A stretch of DNA of 43,892 bases from Treponema sp. (GTDB lineage: Bacteria; Spirochaetota; Spirochaetia; Treponematales; Treponemataceae), in NCBI GenBank assembly GCA_022640795.1, contig JALCCK010000019.1:1-43892 (forward strand), read 5' to 3'. A program made the position numbers and the translations under genes. Under the pieces are notes generated by a model that made no database searches, was not told where the DNA came from, and worked only from the letters and a program-made list of their open reading frames with translations. This document shows, piece by piece, positions 1 to 7,709 of the stretch (the stretch's first letter is position 1; every line of letters starts with the position of its first letter).

Positions 1-1018
1 TCTGACCAATGAGCAGGCAGACGTTTCAACACTTATCAAAGGGCTTACGGCAAAACACGCGGAACTCAACGCGCTTGAGCAGGAATTCCGCAGCAAAGAG
101 CACCAGATAAATGAACGTCGCCGTCGCGTCGATTTAAAAGATCTTCGGCTCCGGCAAAAGGAACTGGAGCTTAAAAAAGAGCGCAGCCGGGACGAAAGCA
201 GGTTTGTCAAAGAAAGCCGGAGTCAGCTTGAAAACCTGGTCCGTACGCTCCGGGAAAGTGAAATTACTCATGAAAAGGCAGTCGAAGTCAAAAAGTTTAT
301 TGCAGAACTGACAGAGACAGAACAGACCCGTGCAGAGCAACTCGAAACGGAAGAACAGACACTGCATGCCGATGAAACAGAAATAGAAAACAAAATAGCG
401 GAACAGGACAGAAAATCTAAAAAAACAGGTACAAAAACACCACGAAAACGGCTGAAAAACGCACAGGCGCTGGCACTTGCAACACCGGTTGTACCGGCTG
501 CAGGAGAACAGACGGCCCCCCAGGAATTTAAAGAAGGAGCAGCTGTTGCAGCCGGTCCGTCCCGTATGCAGGGTGTACTGTTGCACCAGGAACGGAAAGG
601 ACTCTGGAGTGTTCAATTCGGTTCGATAAAGATGAATTTCAAGGAAAAAGATCTGCTGCTCGTCGATACCGGGAAAGAAGAACCGCTGACGCCGACGGTT
701 ACAATTGATCTTGCAGGAAGTGATGAAACGGAATCGCCCGGATCGCTGACGATAAAAAGCGATTCAGGAGGACTTCCGGTCTATGAACTCCGGTTGCTGG
801 GAATGCATTACGACGAAGCCATTAAAATACTTGAACGGCAGCTTGATTTATGTACACTGAAAAATGTTCATGAATTCTGCATTATCCACGGGAAAGGAAC
901 GGGAGTTCTCCAGCAGGGAGTCCAGGACTATCTTTCTCACTATCCCGGGGTAAAAGAGTATCATTTTGCAAATCCTGAGGACGGCGGAACAGGCAAAACC
1001 TGGGTAACTATGGATTAA
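1..1018 (+). CDS. mutS2: MutS2 family ATPase/endonuclease, C-terminal part (5' truncated by window)
   Basis: Only the last 338 codons are in the window; the frame is open from base 2. The first 130 or so residues are highly charged, rich in Glu, Lys, Arg and Gln, as expected for the MutS2 coiled coil. A basic, proline/alanine-containing linker follows, then a small beta-rich stretch (VLLHQERKGLWSVQFGSIKM). The last 80 residues are a Smr domain: an ELRLLG motif in place of the usual DLRG, then IHGKGTGVL. MutS2 acts on branched DNA and, in some bacteria, on collided ribosomes. The MutS ATPase core lies upstream. No terminator is seen before argR. The Smr motifs make the assignment firm; which substrate this protein acts on cannot be told. 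Confidence 0.9.
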   Translation, partial: LTNEQADVSTLIKGLTAKHAELNALEQEFRSKEHQINERRRRVDLKDLRLRQKELELKKERSRDESRFVKESRSQLENLVRTLRESEITHEKAVEVKKFIAELTETEQTRAEQLETEEQTLHADETEIENKIAEQDRKSKKTGTKTPRKRLKNAQALALATPVVPAAGEQTAPQEFKEGAAVAAGPSRMQGVLLHQERKGLWSVQFGSIKMNFKEKDLLLVDTGKEEPLTPTVTIDLAGSDETESPGSLTIKSDSGGLPVYELRLLGMHYDEAIKILERQLDLCTLKNVHEFCIIHGKGTGVLQQGVQDYLSHYPGVKEYHFANPEDGGTGKTWVTMD

Positions 1019-1055
1019 TTCCTGTTAATACTGTAAAATGAGTTGGTAAAAGTGC

Positions 1056-1086
1056 TTGACATAATCAGTATTTTTATACATATTGT
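1056..1086 (+). promoter_or_regulatory. argR promoter
   Basis: TTGACA at 1056-1061 is a perfect -35. Possible -10 elements are CATATT (1079-1084, 17-nt spacer) or TATTGT (1081-1086, 19-nt spacer). The -10 region lies between two ARG-box-like palindromes, so repressor binding would cover it. The exact -10 is uncertain. Confidence 0.55.
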
Positions 1087-1101
1087 ATACATAAATATTC
1101 A
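1067..1101 (+). promoter_or_regulatory. Tandem ARG boxes (ArgR operator)
   Basis: AGTATTTTTATACA (1067-1080) matches the ARG-box core TGAATWWWWATTCA at 11 of 14 positions, and TACATAAATATTCA (1088-1101) at 12 of 14. Their centres are 21 bp apart, the two-helical-turn spacing used by hexameric ArgR. They flank the argR -10 region and end 20 nt before the argR start, which argues for autorepression by ArgR with L-arginine. The matches are counted from the sequence; binding is inferred. Confidence 0.6.
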
Positions 1102-1121
1102 GAAAATATTCGAGGCATAAC

Positions 1122-1592
1122 GTGAAAGAGCGTCTGACAAGACTGAAAAGCATTAGAAAGCTTATAAAAAATTATAGAATTGAAAGCCAGGAAGCCCTCC
1201 TCGGTTATCTGCAGAAAGAAGGCTTTGAAGTCACACAGGCCACGTTGTCCCGGGATCTGAAATTACTGAAAGTCGGGAAAGTCTCAGACGGACACAACGG
1301 ATATGTCTATACGCTGCCGGGAGAAGACGAACGTCAGGAATCGGAGCAGATCTTTATACAGGATTTTCTCCGCGGATATATCAGTATAGATTTTTCCGGG
1401 AATATGGTAGTCATACGGACGTTTCCCGGGCATGCGCCAGTTGTTTCCGCAGCACTGGATTCGCTTTCGTTCGAAGAAGTACTCGGAACACTTGCCGGAG
1501 ATAACTGCGTCTTTGCCGCTCTGCGGGAAGGTGTTACCGGGATGCAGTTCATGGCTTCGCTAAAACTAAAAATGCCGGAACTTGACGAATAG
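1122..1592 (+). CDS. argR: Arginine repressor ArgR
   Basis: A 156-aa protein of standard ArgR length. Residues 1-70 form the winged-helix DNA-binding domain, with the conserved QATLSRDLK recognition segment. Residues 80-156 form the C-terminal trimerisation and arginine-binding domain, with GTLAGDNCVF corresponding to the family motif GTIAGDDT. The start is a GTG at 1122, preceded by GAGG 6 nt upstream. The gene stands alone between mutS2 and pgi and has two ARG boxes over its own promoter. Another arginine gene, argH, lies 12 kb away on the other strand; no convincing ARG box was found there. A hexameric L-arginine-responsive repressor is the expected function. Confidence 0.93.
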   Translation: MKERLTRLKSIRKLIKNYRIESQEALLGYLQKEGFEVTQATLSRDLKLLKVGKVSDGHNGYVYTLPGEDERQESEQIFIQDFLRGYISIDFSGNMVVIRTFPGHAPVVSAALDSLSFEEVLGTLAGDNCVFAALREGVTGMQFMASLKLKMPELDE

Positions 1593-1662
1593 CAGCACAC
1601 GATAAACGCGGGATACGGGCTGTATGTAGTCGGATTGTCTACCATAAATACTTTATTTTTTG

Positions 1663-1694
1663 TATACTCTTTTCATCAGGCGGATGTATTCCGC
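1663..1694 (+). promoter_or_regulatory. Probable pgi promoter -10 and leader hairpin
   Basis: TATACT at 1663-1668 is a good -10 in an AT-rich setting, but no convincing -35 sits 17 nt upstream. A small hairpin, GCGGA-TGTAT-TCCGC (1680-1694), lies in the predicted leader about 30 nt before the pgi start. Weak evidence. Confidence 0.3.
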
Positions 1695-1725
1695 TGGAAA
1701 ATATTTCTATTATATCGAGGCACAT

Positions 1726-3309
1726 ATGATAACCTGGGAAAATCTTGATACACTTCCATCTTACAAAAAGCTTCTGTCTTTGAAAGGGCAGGTAGAATTG
1801 AAAACGGCAATAAGCGGTGAAAACGGTGCCGAACGCGTCGTAAAGTACGCTATGCCGATGGCGGAAGGATTGACATATAATTATGCGGCAAAAGAAGTAA
1901 ATGCTCAAATTCTGGGTGTTCTCGAATCACTGGCAAAAGAGGCCCAGCTTGTAGAAAAATACGAAGACTTATATAACGGTGCTGTCATAAATACAGGTGA
2001 AAAGCGGCTGGTACTCCACCAGCTTCTTCGAGGGCAACTCGGAAAAGATGTCATTGTAGATGGCGTTAACAAACGGGAATTTTATGTAAAGCAGCAGAAA
2101 GCTATTGCAGAATTTGCAAACGATATCCACCGCGGAACGATAACGAATGAAAAAGGCGAAAAATATAAAACAGCAGTTCAGATAGGTATCGGCGGTAGTG
2201 ATCTTGGTCCCCGAGCCATGTACCTTGCACTCAAAAACTGGGCTGTTGCAAACGACACGTTCAAAATGAATGCAGAGTTCATTTCAAATGTAGATCCTGA
2301 TGACGGGGCTGCCGTCATCGCTTCGGTCGATCTTGCACATACGATTTTTATTCTTGTCTCGAAAAGCGGAACCACTCTTGAAACACTGACAAACGAGGCA
2401 TTCGTAAAAGATTTCATAAAAAAAGCGGGACTGGACCCGGCAAAACACATGATCGCAGTTACCAGCGAAACAAGTCCGTTAGCAAATAACCCTGCTTATA
2501 TGGCTTCTTTTTATATGGATGATTATATCGGTGGACGTTATTCCGCAACGTCTGCTGTCGGAGGCGCCGTTTTGAGCCTTGCTTTCGGGCCGGATATCTT
2601 TGCACGCTTTTTGAACGGTGCTGCAGCAGCAGACAAAACGGCAAAAAATCCCGATATATACAAAAATCCGTCAATGATGGATGCACTTATCGGAATTTAC
2701 GAACGAAACGTTCAGGATTATCGATATACAGCTGTACTTCCCTACAGTCAGGCACTGAATCGTTTCCCCGCCCATCTGCAGCAGCTCGATATGGAATCAA
2801 ACGGTAAAAGTGTTAATCGTTTCGGCAAACCGATGAACTATCTGACCGGACCTGTCATTTTCGGAGAACCGGGAACAAACGGACAGCATTCATTCTACCA
2901 GCTGCTGCATCAGGGAACAAATATTGTTCCGATGCAGTTTATTGCTTTCACCGAAAATCAAACAGGAAAAGATGTTGTAATAGAAGGTTCCACCAGTCAG
3001 AAAAAACTCTGTGCAAACGTTGCTGCGCAGATTATTGCGTTCGCATGCGGGAAAAAGGACGAAAATCCGAATAAGAATTTTGAAGGAAACCGTCCGAGCA
3101 GCCTTATCTACGGAAAGCAGCTTACTCCTGAAACGCTGGGAGCTCTTCTGGCACATTATGAGAACAAGATAATGTTTCAGGGATTTATCTGGAACGTCAA
3201 CAGTTTCGATCAGGAAGGTGTTCAGCTCGGTAAAAAACTCGCAAAAGCTGTTCTCGCAGGAGATATAGACGGAGCTCTGAAAAAATACGCGCAGTTGCTG
3301 AATATCTGA
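1726..3309 (+). CDS. pgi: Glucose-6-phosphate isomerase
   Basis: Interconverts glucose 6-phosphate and fructose 6-phosphate in glycolysis. The 527-aa protein carries both family signatures: DYIGGRYSATSAVG near residue 267 and a SFDQEGVQLGK block near 495 with the conserved lysine. The GEPGTNGQHSFYQLLHQG block near 380 contains the Glu and His used in catalysis. An in-frame extension reaches back to 1660, but the ATG at 1726 has a CGAGG ribosome-binding site 5 nt upstream and gives the normal N-terminus (MITWENL). It is a single-gene transcript ended by the strong hairpin downstream. Assignment is secure. Confidence 0.96.
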   Translation: MITWENLDTLPSYKKLLSLKGQVELKTAISGENGAERVVKYAMPMAEGLTYNYAAKEVNAQILGVLESLAKEAQLVEKYEDLYNGAVINTGEKRLVLHQLLRGQLGKDVIVDGVNKREFYVKQQKAIAEFANDIHRGTITNEKGEKYKTAVQIGIGGSDLGPRAMYLALKNWAVANDTFKMNAEFISNVDPDDGAAVIASVDLAHTIFILVSKSGTTLETLTNEAFVKDFIKKAGLDPAKHMIAVTSETSPLANNPAYMASFYMDDYIGGRYSATSAVGGAVLSLAFGPDIFARFLNGAAAADKTAKNPDIYKNPSMMDALIGIYERNVQDYRYTAVLPYSQALNRFPAHLQQLDMESNGKSVNRFGKPMNYLTGPVIFGEPGTNGQHSFYQLLHQGTNIVPMQFIAFTENQTGKDVVIEGSTSQKKLCANVAAQIIAFACGKKDENPNKNFEGNRPSSLIYGKQLTPETLGALLAHYENKIMFQGFIWNVNSFDQEGVQLGKKLAKAVLAGDIDGALKKYAQLLNI

Positions 3310-3330
3310 CAGCCGGCAACTGATACCTTA

Positions 3331-3376
3331 AACAAAAAGCGCTGCAGGAACAGAATTTTCTGCAGCGCTTTTTGTT
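3331..3376. terminator. Bidirectional terminator between pgi and tatD
   Basis: Perfect 17-bp inverted repeat, AACAAAAAGCGCTGCAG (3331-3347) against CTGCAGCGCTTTTTGTT (3360-3376), with a 12-nt loop. The A-tract and T-tract ends give a U-run in either direction, so it can serve both converging genes. Confidence 0.93.
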
Positions 3377-3388
3377 TATAAAAAACGA

Positions 3389-4285
3389 TTATACCGGATT
3401 TTTACCGATAAACAAGCTTCGGGCATTCCTGTCAACTGTTTCACAAAGCTGTTCAACAGAAGTACCGAGAATTTCAGCCACAAACCGGTAAGTATGGCGT
3501 ATAAAAAGCGGAGAGTTCCGGTGTCCTCTGAACGGTACCGGGGCAAGATACGGAGCATCCGTTTCAAGAAGCAGTCTGTCCCGGGGAATAAACCGCAGTA
3601 AGTCTTCCATTGCGGCCATTTTGTTTTTCTTCGTGTATGTCACAGAACCGGAAAAGCTGATATACCACCCCCTGTCAATAAAAGCCCGGGCTTCTTCGAT
3701 GCCGTATGAAAAACAGTGAATAACACCGTTATGACTTCCACAGTCGGAAATACAGCCGATTGTTTCTTCAGCAGCATCCCTGCTGTGTACTATAACAGGG
3801 AGCTGCAGTTCATCCGCCAGTTCAAGCTGCATGCAGAAAAGTTCCCGTTCCCCGGCCGCCATATCACTCGTAAAATCAGTTTCCGAACGTCCGTCCGCTC
3901 CCGATGGATTCCAGTGATGATCGAGACCGCACTCGCCGACAGCACAGACTTTCCGAAAAAACGGATCGTCCGATAAAAGAGCTTCAGCAATACGCTGTTT
4001 AAAAGCAGGAAAATGTTTTTTCCGCTCTCGAATTTCTATCGGAGACGGCCAGATTCCCGCGGAAAAATACATAAAATCAAGTATCTTCCGTGCAGCGTTT
4101 TTATCACTCATACCGTTGATTACAGACCGGCACAGCTGCTGACGCAACGGAAGGTCATCATACGCGACACCGATATCCTGAGCAAAAAAACAGTTATCAG
4201 CTGCCATTCCGGACAGGATTTCAGATCCGCCGGTACCGCCGTCATCCGTCAATAAATTGAAATGAAAATGGGTGTCTGAAAACAT
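3389..4285 (-). CDS. tatD: TatD-family metal-dependent hydrolase (DNase)
   Basis: A 298-aa TIM-barrel metallohydrolase. Visible ligands: H6 and H8 in DTHFHF, E118 in GECGLDHHW, H167 in PVIVHSRDA, H190 in GVIHCFS, and D243 in LLLETDAPYLAP, followed by the RGHRNSP motif. Family members are Mg-dependent 3'-5' DNases or related phosphohydrolases. The N-terminal part carries extra residues compared with the roughly 260-aa E. coli enzyme. It converges with pgi and is divergent from the tRNA-Leu gene. A promoter (GAACAA/ATTTTA on the plus strand) places the -10 only 6 nt from the ATG with no Shine-Dalgarno, suggesting a leaderless mRNA. Confidence 0.93.
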   Translation of the reverse strand: MFSDTHFHFNLLTDDGGTGGSEILSGMAADNCFFAQDIGVAYDDLPLRQQLCRSVINGMSDKNAARKILDFMYFSAGIWPSPIEIRERKKHFPAFKQRIAEALLSDDPFFRKVCAVGECGLDHHWNPSGADGRSETDFTSDMAAGERELFCMQLELADELQLPVIVHSRDAAEETIGCISDCGSHNGVIHCFSYGIEEARAFIDRGWYISFSGSVTYTKKNKMAAMEDLLRFIPRDRLLLETDAPYLAPVPFRGHRNSPLFIRHTYRFVAEILGTSVEQLCETVDRNARSLFIGKNPV

Positions 4286-4291
4286 GGTAGC

Positions 4292-4320
4292 ATTTTATCA
4301 GAGAAATCCGTTTTGAACAA
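4292..4320 (-). promoter_or_regulatory. tatD promoter, predicted leaderless
   Basis: Read on the minus strand: -35 TTGTTC (4315-4320), 17-nt spacer, -10 TAAAAT (4292-4297), then GCTACC and the ATG. With a start site 7 nt after the -10, transcription would begin at the A of the ATG. Confidence 0.65.
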
Positions 4321-4326
4321 TTGTAC

Positions 4327-4355
4327 TTGTAAAAAATCACTATTTATTATATAGT
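4327..4355 (+). promoter_or_regulatory. tRNA-Leu promoter
   Basis: TTGTAA (4327-4332), 17-nt spacer, TATAGT (4350-4355). The predicted start falls 2-3 nt before the mature tRNA 5' end at 4365. Confidence 0.7.
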
Positions 4356-4364
4356 AGACAAATC

Positions 4365-4448
4365 GCCGGGATGGTGGAATTGGTAGACACAAGGGACTTA
4401 AAATCCCTCGGTAGTAATACCATGCCGGTTCAAGTCCGGTTCCCGGCA
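4365..4448 (+). tRNA. tRNA-Leu(TAA)
   Basis: Class II tRNA of 84 nt. Acceptor arm GCCGGGA (4365-4371) pairs with TCCCGGC (4441-4447); the discriminator is A4448. Anticodon stem AGGGA/TCCCT encloses the loop CTTAAAA, so the anticodon is TAA, reading UUA codons. A long variable arm and the GGTTCAAGTCC T-arm are present. CCA is not encoded. Confidence 0.96.
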
Positions 4449-4488
4449 AAACCTTGTACGCGTCAGCGGCAAGGTTTTCTTTTTTTTA
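4448..4488 (+). terminator. tRNA-Leu terminator
   Basis: AAAACCTTG (4448-4456) pairs with CAAGGTTTT (4470-4478), followed by C and a run of eight T. It begins at the tRNA discriminator base and also lies at the 3' end of the converging Zn-finger gene. Confidence 0.88.
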
Positions 4489-4493
4489 CCGTG

Positions 4494-4970
4494 TTACTTT
4501 ATCTGGCTGTATAAAGCCGCCATCTCCTTTCTCCAGCTGCAATCGGCGTCACGATCTTCCCATGGAATTACTTTCTGAATAGTAAAATGTTTCATATCAT
4601 GTATATTGTCAAAATGAAGAACAGCAAACCGCCCCTGGCCTATATAGGTTATCTTTTCATTTTCCTTGACGTGTTCGTTCTTTTGCAATTCATCAAGTAC
4701 ACAGTCGAAATGGACGGGATTCCCCGTCTCCCTGTCCGGTAGTGCGCTTGCTATATCATTTATCGGCAGACCGCATTTCTCGCAGACAACCTGCCGTGTT
4801 TTGAATTCCTTAATCGCCTTTTCATGTTCAATAGCCTCCTGCCGCGTCTCACGATGCAGTAAAACAGGCCGTGCTGTTTTTTTCGGTTCTTCACGATCCG
4901 TTTGCTTGTTCCGGTTTTTATTATTCCAGTTCCGGCGGTTATTCCTGCCGTGTCTGTCATTTCTTCCCAT
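4494..4970 (-). CDS. Hypothetical Zn-ribbon protein with basic N-terminus
   Basis: A 158-aa protein I cannot name. Residues 1-30 are extremely rich in Asn, Arg, Lys and Asp, typical of a disordered nucleic-acid-binding tail. C63 and C66 (CEKC) with H87 and C90 (HFDC) form a likely C2HC zinc site. The C-terminal half has a beta-type segment (KITYIGQGRFAVLHFDN) and a conserved-looking WEDRD stretch. It is the last gene of the rpsP operon, 36 nt after a 56-aa gene, with a GGGAGG ribosome-binding site about 10 nt upstream. RNA or ribosome binding is a guess from the company it keeps. Confidence 0.75.
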   Translation of the reverse strand: MGRNDRHGRNNRRNWNNKNRNKQTDREEPKKTARPVLLHRETRQEAIEHEKAIKEFKTRQVVCEKCGLPINDIASALPDRETGNPVHFDCVLDELQKNEHVKENEKITYIGQGRFAVLHFDNIHDMKHFTIQKVIPWEDRDADCSWRKEMAALYSQIK

Positions 4971-5006
4971 TTTGAACTACCTCCCGCAGCAGATCATCTT
5001 CCTCAC

Positions 5007-5177
5007 TTACTGTCGCTCATGTTCTTCTATAAGCCGTTTGCTCAGCACAGAGGCAATTCTCTGAATTGCAGAATCGATATATTTTGCATCATGTATCTTC
5101 CTGCGGAATTCCATAATCTGCGCTGACGTCATATCCTCAGAATCTTTTGAAGAAACTGTTTTTACTCCAGAAATCAT
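5007..5177 (-). CDS. Small hypothetical protein, 56 aa
   Basis: An easily missed gene: ATG at 5175-5177 overlaps the yraN stop codon as ATGA, with GGAG 5 nt before the start, and the frame ends with TAA at 5007-5009. The product starts [15 protein letters not shown], is hydrophilic, and its second half (residues 20-56) is predicted helical with alternating charges. No motif is recognised. Four-base overlap, good ribosome-binding site and position between two co-directional genes support translation by coupling. It has no signal peptide or membrane segment. Confidence 0.7.
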   Translation of the reverse strand: MISGVKTVSSKDSEDMTSAQIMEFRRKIHDAKYIDSAIQRIASVLSKRLIEEHERQ

Positions 5178-5542
5178 ATGTGCTCCGAAAAAGCGTTTTC
5201 AATGTGATATACAGAATCTAAACCCGGCATATCGACAACAACTACATCAAATCTGATATAGCAGTTATTATATTGTCGATTATTTGAAAGGAAACATTTA
5301 GCCGTTTTAATGATTCTTTTCTGTTTCCGCACATTAAGAACCTGTTCCAGAATTCTACCGTTTCCAGCAGGAAGCGTTTTTACTTCAACAAAAACAACAG
5401 TCTCTTCCTTACGTGCTATTATATCAATTTCGCCTGTTCTTGTCCGCCAGTTACGATTTAAAATAACAAAACCATGCCGTTTAAGATAGTCTGCGGCACG
5501 GTTTTCTCCCGATTGTCCGGTTTCTTTACGAGATTCCTTCAC
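5174..5542 (-). CDS. yraN: YraN / UPF0102 family nuclease-like protein
   Basis: A 122-aa member of UPF0102. The restriction-endonuclease-like core is visible: [14 protein letters not shown] at residues 12-25, [14 protein letters not shown] around 29-42 with the catalytic-type Asp, and VEVKT at 52-56 (the E-x-K of the PD-(D/E)xK fold). The function of the family is unproven; a role in DNA processing is usually assumed. GTG start at 5540-5542. It lies 6 nt after the upstream gene and overlaps the next by 4 nt, within the rpsP transcription unit, a placement shared with many bacteria where yraN sits near trmD/rplS. Confidence 0.9.
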   Translation of the reverse strand: MKESRKETGQSGENRAADYLKRHGFVILNRNWRTRTGEIDIIARKEETVVFVEVKTLPAGNGRILEQVLNVRKQKRIIKTAKCFLSNNRQYNNCYIRFDVVVVDMPGLDSVYHIENAFSEHI

Positions 5543-5548
5543 GGTACT

Positions 5549-5836
5549 TTATGTATCGGTCCCTGTTTTACGATCATCATCCACCGGAAGGACTTCATCA
5601 ACTTCTTCAAGATCCTCAAGTTCCTCTACATCCTGGAAATCATCATAAGACTCAACAATATGCCCGTATGTAATCAAAAATGGAATATTCCATCTTTTCA
5701 GGGCTTTAATGTGATACGCTTTTGCGGCTTTACCCGCGGCAAGGAACATATTTACTCCGTCATCAAAAAATACAGGAGCGGAATATCGCACACCTTCTTT
5801 AATGTCCCCCGGATACACTTTTATAAATCTGCTCAT
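5549..5836 (-). CDS. Hypothetical acidic protein with HD-GYP N-terminal-like segment
   Basis: A 95-aa protein. Residues 10-60 (VKVYPGD..., then FFDDGVNMFLAAGKAAKAYH and LKRWNIPFLITYG) resemble the short beta-hairpin/helix module found ahead of HD-GYP domains, where a variable is stored and a helix-loop reads LKRWGI. No HD-GYP domain follows; the rest (60-95) is a strongly acidic tail of Asp and Glu. The start codon overlaps the FlhB-like stop by 4 nt. As I recall, a small gene sits in the same place in other treponemes. Function unknown; the resemblance is by eye. Confidence 0.7.
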   Translation of the reverse strand: MSRFIKVYPGDIKEGVRYSAPVFFDDGVNMFLAAGKAAKAYHIKALKRWNIPFLITYGHIVESYDDFQDVEELEDLEEVDEVLPVDDDRKTGTDT

Positions 5837-6087
5837 TGAGAAACTCCCTGTTCCAAAATAAAGGCAAACACCTTTGAAACAACTTCATACGCAGCTTCCG
5901 GAATACACTCACCGACCTGAGCAGCAGACAGAATTTCGACAAGGGATTCATCCTTAATAACAGGAATACCGGAGGCTTCTGCAATAGCAACCATTCTTTC
6001 CGCAAGCGCCCCCTTTGCAGAAGCAGAAATAAACGGCGCAGGATAGTTCTCCGGGTAATGAAGAGAAACAGCTTTTTGTTTACACAT
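5833..6087 (-). CDS. FlhB C-terminal-domain-like protein (YlqH type)
   Basis: An 84-aa stand-alone homologue of the cytoplasmic domain of flagellar export switch FlhB: AVSLHYPENYPAPFI, then SAKGALAERMVAIAEASGIPVI and a C-terminal ECIPEAAYEVVSKVFAFIL block. The NPTH autocleavage motif of FlhB is absent, as in Bacillus YlqH. It lacks membrane segments. ATG at 6085-6087 is preferred over an upstream TTG because AAGG lies 7 nt before it. It follows a FliK-like gene by 2 nt, the same pairing as ylqG-ylqH, so the two probably act together, perhaps as an accessory substrate-specificity pair for flagellar export. Confidence 0.85.
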   Translation of the reverse strand: MCKQKAVSLHYPENYPAPFISASAKGALAERMVAIAEASGIPVIKDESLVEILSAAQVGECIPEAAYEVVSKVFAFILEQGVSQ

Positions 6088-6089
6088 CT

Positions 6090-7229
6090 TCAAACCTTAC
6101 CCCGGACAACCGTAACCGGTTTGTCATATACAGCAAAACCAGCCGACAGTTCAGAAACAGACCATTCGACTTTCATCTCTCTCTCAAAGCAATTCAAAGA
6201 ATGTAATAAAGATTGCAGTCGTTCTGTAAGTATTTCCTGTCCCCGATCTGACGGGGCAGGATCAATACAAAACCGGACTTTTCTACCTGTTTTCGTATAT
6301 AAATATACTACAAAAACAGCTTTTTTTCCAGAATATTCCGCAGAAATAATTATTTTTTTGCAGGTTTTTCGTTCCCGGTCAAGCTGCAGACGGAACGCCC
6401 CAGTTACCCGCTGCGTATCAGAGGTAAGTTCATACGGTAGTATCACCCAATGCTCACGAACCGTATCAGTGTCCGACGACCTGTAAGCAAGATGATTAAA
6501 AAGCGTTACAAACCCTTCCGGCGCACCGGCTGCAGCTTCAAGTGCGGTTTTGAAATATTTCTTTACTGCCAAACTAATATCGTCGTGTGTTTCGGCAGCA
6601 GCAGATTTCGAACCGCCTGCAGTCTCCCGACCATCCTGATTTTCGTCCGCAGCACGGCCGTCAAACAAAGCGAGCAGCTGTGCGACATTTTCAGCAGTTG
6701 CCTCTATTCCTTTTTCCTGAAGCATCATCGCCGCTTCTGCAGCCTCTTTCTCCCTGCCGGAAAATTTTCCGGCGACCCGCCGGGCTTTATTAATAAAAGG
6801 AGCGGTAAATTTCACGCCCATCTGCTCAAGCAGTTGTACCAGTCTGAGCGTTATCGTATCGGGTTGAATACCAAGCGAAGAAAAATATGATGCAAGAAAC
6901 GGATCTGAAAGAGGTTGCGGAGTTTGAACAGACGAACGGACAGCGTTCATATGCTGCACAAGCGCATGGTCGGATGCCGCCGGATTATACTGGGGAACAA
7001 GAAACAGCCTGCCGTTTCTAAGAGAAATCTTTGCAGTAAAAGCCTGTCCGGGATTAAAATCAGCGGAAGATTCAACTGAAAAACGGGAACCGGAAAAATA
7101 GGCAAGATAGCGGCCGGGTCCGCTTTTCGACAGTATACGTACAAAAACAGAATCGCCCTCACGCAGTGCAGTTCGGGCACAGGAGAGGGCAGATGCTTGA
7201 GCATGTATGAAGATTTTATTGTCGTTCAT
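6090..7229 (-). CDS. FliK-like hook-length-control family protein (YlqG type)
   Basis: A 379-aa protein. The N-terminal 90 residues look beta-rich (SVFVRILSKSGPGRYLAYFSGSR region), the middle (100-240) is helical and Ala/Glu-rich, and the C-terminal 130 residues (from HWVILPYEL to the end) resemble the FliK C-terminal domain in pattern, with a lead strand, the FRLQLDRE and VVYLYTKTGRKVRF strands and a closing EMKVEW segment. It has no signal peptide. It lies 15 nt after rplS and just before the FlhB-like gene. In FliK the C-terminal domain touches FlhB, so the neighbouring pair may reproduce that contact. Family call is from pattern and context. Confidence 0.7.
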   Translation of the reverse strand: MNDNKIFIHAQASALSCARTALREGDSVFVRILSKSGPGRYLAYFSGSRFSVESSADFNPGQAFTAKISLRNGRLFLVPQYNPAASDHALVQHMNAVRSSVQTPQPLSDPFLASYFSSLGIQPDTITLRLVQLLEQMGVKFTAPFINKARRVAGKFSGREKEAAEAAMMLQEKGIEATAENVAQLLALFDGRAADENQDGRETAGGSKSAAAETHDDISLAVKKYFKTALEAAAGAPEGFVTLFNHLAYRSSDTDTVREHWVILPYELTSDTQRVTGAFRLQLDRERKTCKKIIISAEYSGKKAVFVVYLYTKTGRKVRFCIDPAPSDRGQEILTERLQSLLHSLNCFEREMKVEWSVSELSAGFAVYDKPVTVVRGKV

Positions 7230-7244
7230 ACAAAAAGAACAGTG

Positions 7245-7709
7245 TTATTTTTCAGCCGGATTGTTTGCGTGTTCAGCAACAACTTCTGCCTTGATTTCCG
7301 CCTCTTTGGCTGCGGCAGCAGCTTCTGCAGCTGCATTACGTGCAGCAATCTGGGCCGTAACTTTGCCGCCGACAAGTTCTCTGACTTTGGCATGTTTACC
7401 GACTTTATCGCGCAGATAGAACAGCTTTGAACGGCGAACCTTACCGGCACGGACAACATCGATCTTAACAATACGCGGAGAGTTAACAGGAAATACACGT
7501 TCAACACCGACCCCGTATGAATTTTTACGAACCGTAAAAGTCTTCCGTACTCCGCTGTTTTTCATGCAAATTACGATACCTTCAAAAATCTGAATACGTT
7601 CCGTTTTACCTTCAATAATCTTGAAGTAGACTTTTACCGTATCACCGACTCTGAAGCCCTGAGCTCCTTCGCGTTTATTCTGTTCTTCAATCGTTTTTAT
7701 CAGATCCAT
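7245..7709 (-). CDS. rplS: 50S ribosomal protein L19
   Basis: Residues 1-113 are a complete L19: the [15 protein letters not shown] segment, the [20 protein letters not shown] block, [13 protein letters not shown], and [20 protein letters not shown] 40-residue C-terminal extension, rich in Ala, Glu and Lys, goes beyond the usual 115 aa of the family. L19 sits at the 30S-50S interface. Its start codon lies 23 bases inside the end of trmD, so translation is probably coupled; the ribosome-binding site falls within trmD. Confidence 0.97.
   Translation of the reverse strand: MDLIKTIEEQNKREGAQGFRVGDTVKVYFKIIEGKTERIQIFEGIVICMKNSGVRKTFTVRKNSYGVGVERVFPVNSPRIVKIDVVRAGKVRRSKLFYLRDKVGKHAKVRELVGGKVTAQIAARNAAAEAAAAAKEAEIKAEVVAEHANNPAEK

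Noticed and set aside
4365..4488. tRNA-Leu as an attachment site of an integrated element
   Set aside because: No integrase, no repeat of the tRNA 3' end nearby; flanks are housekeeping genes.
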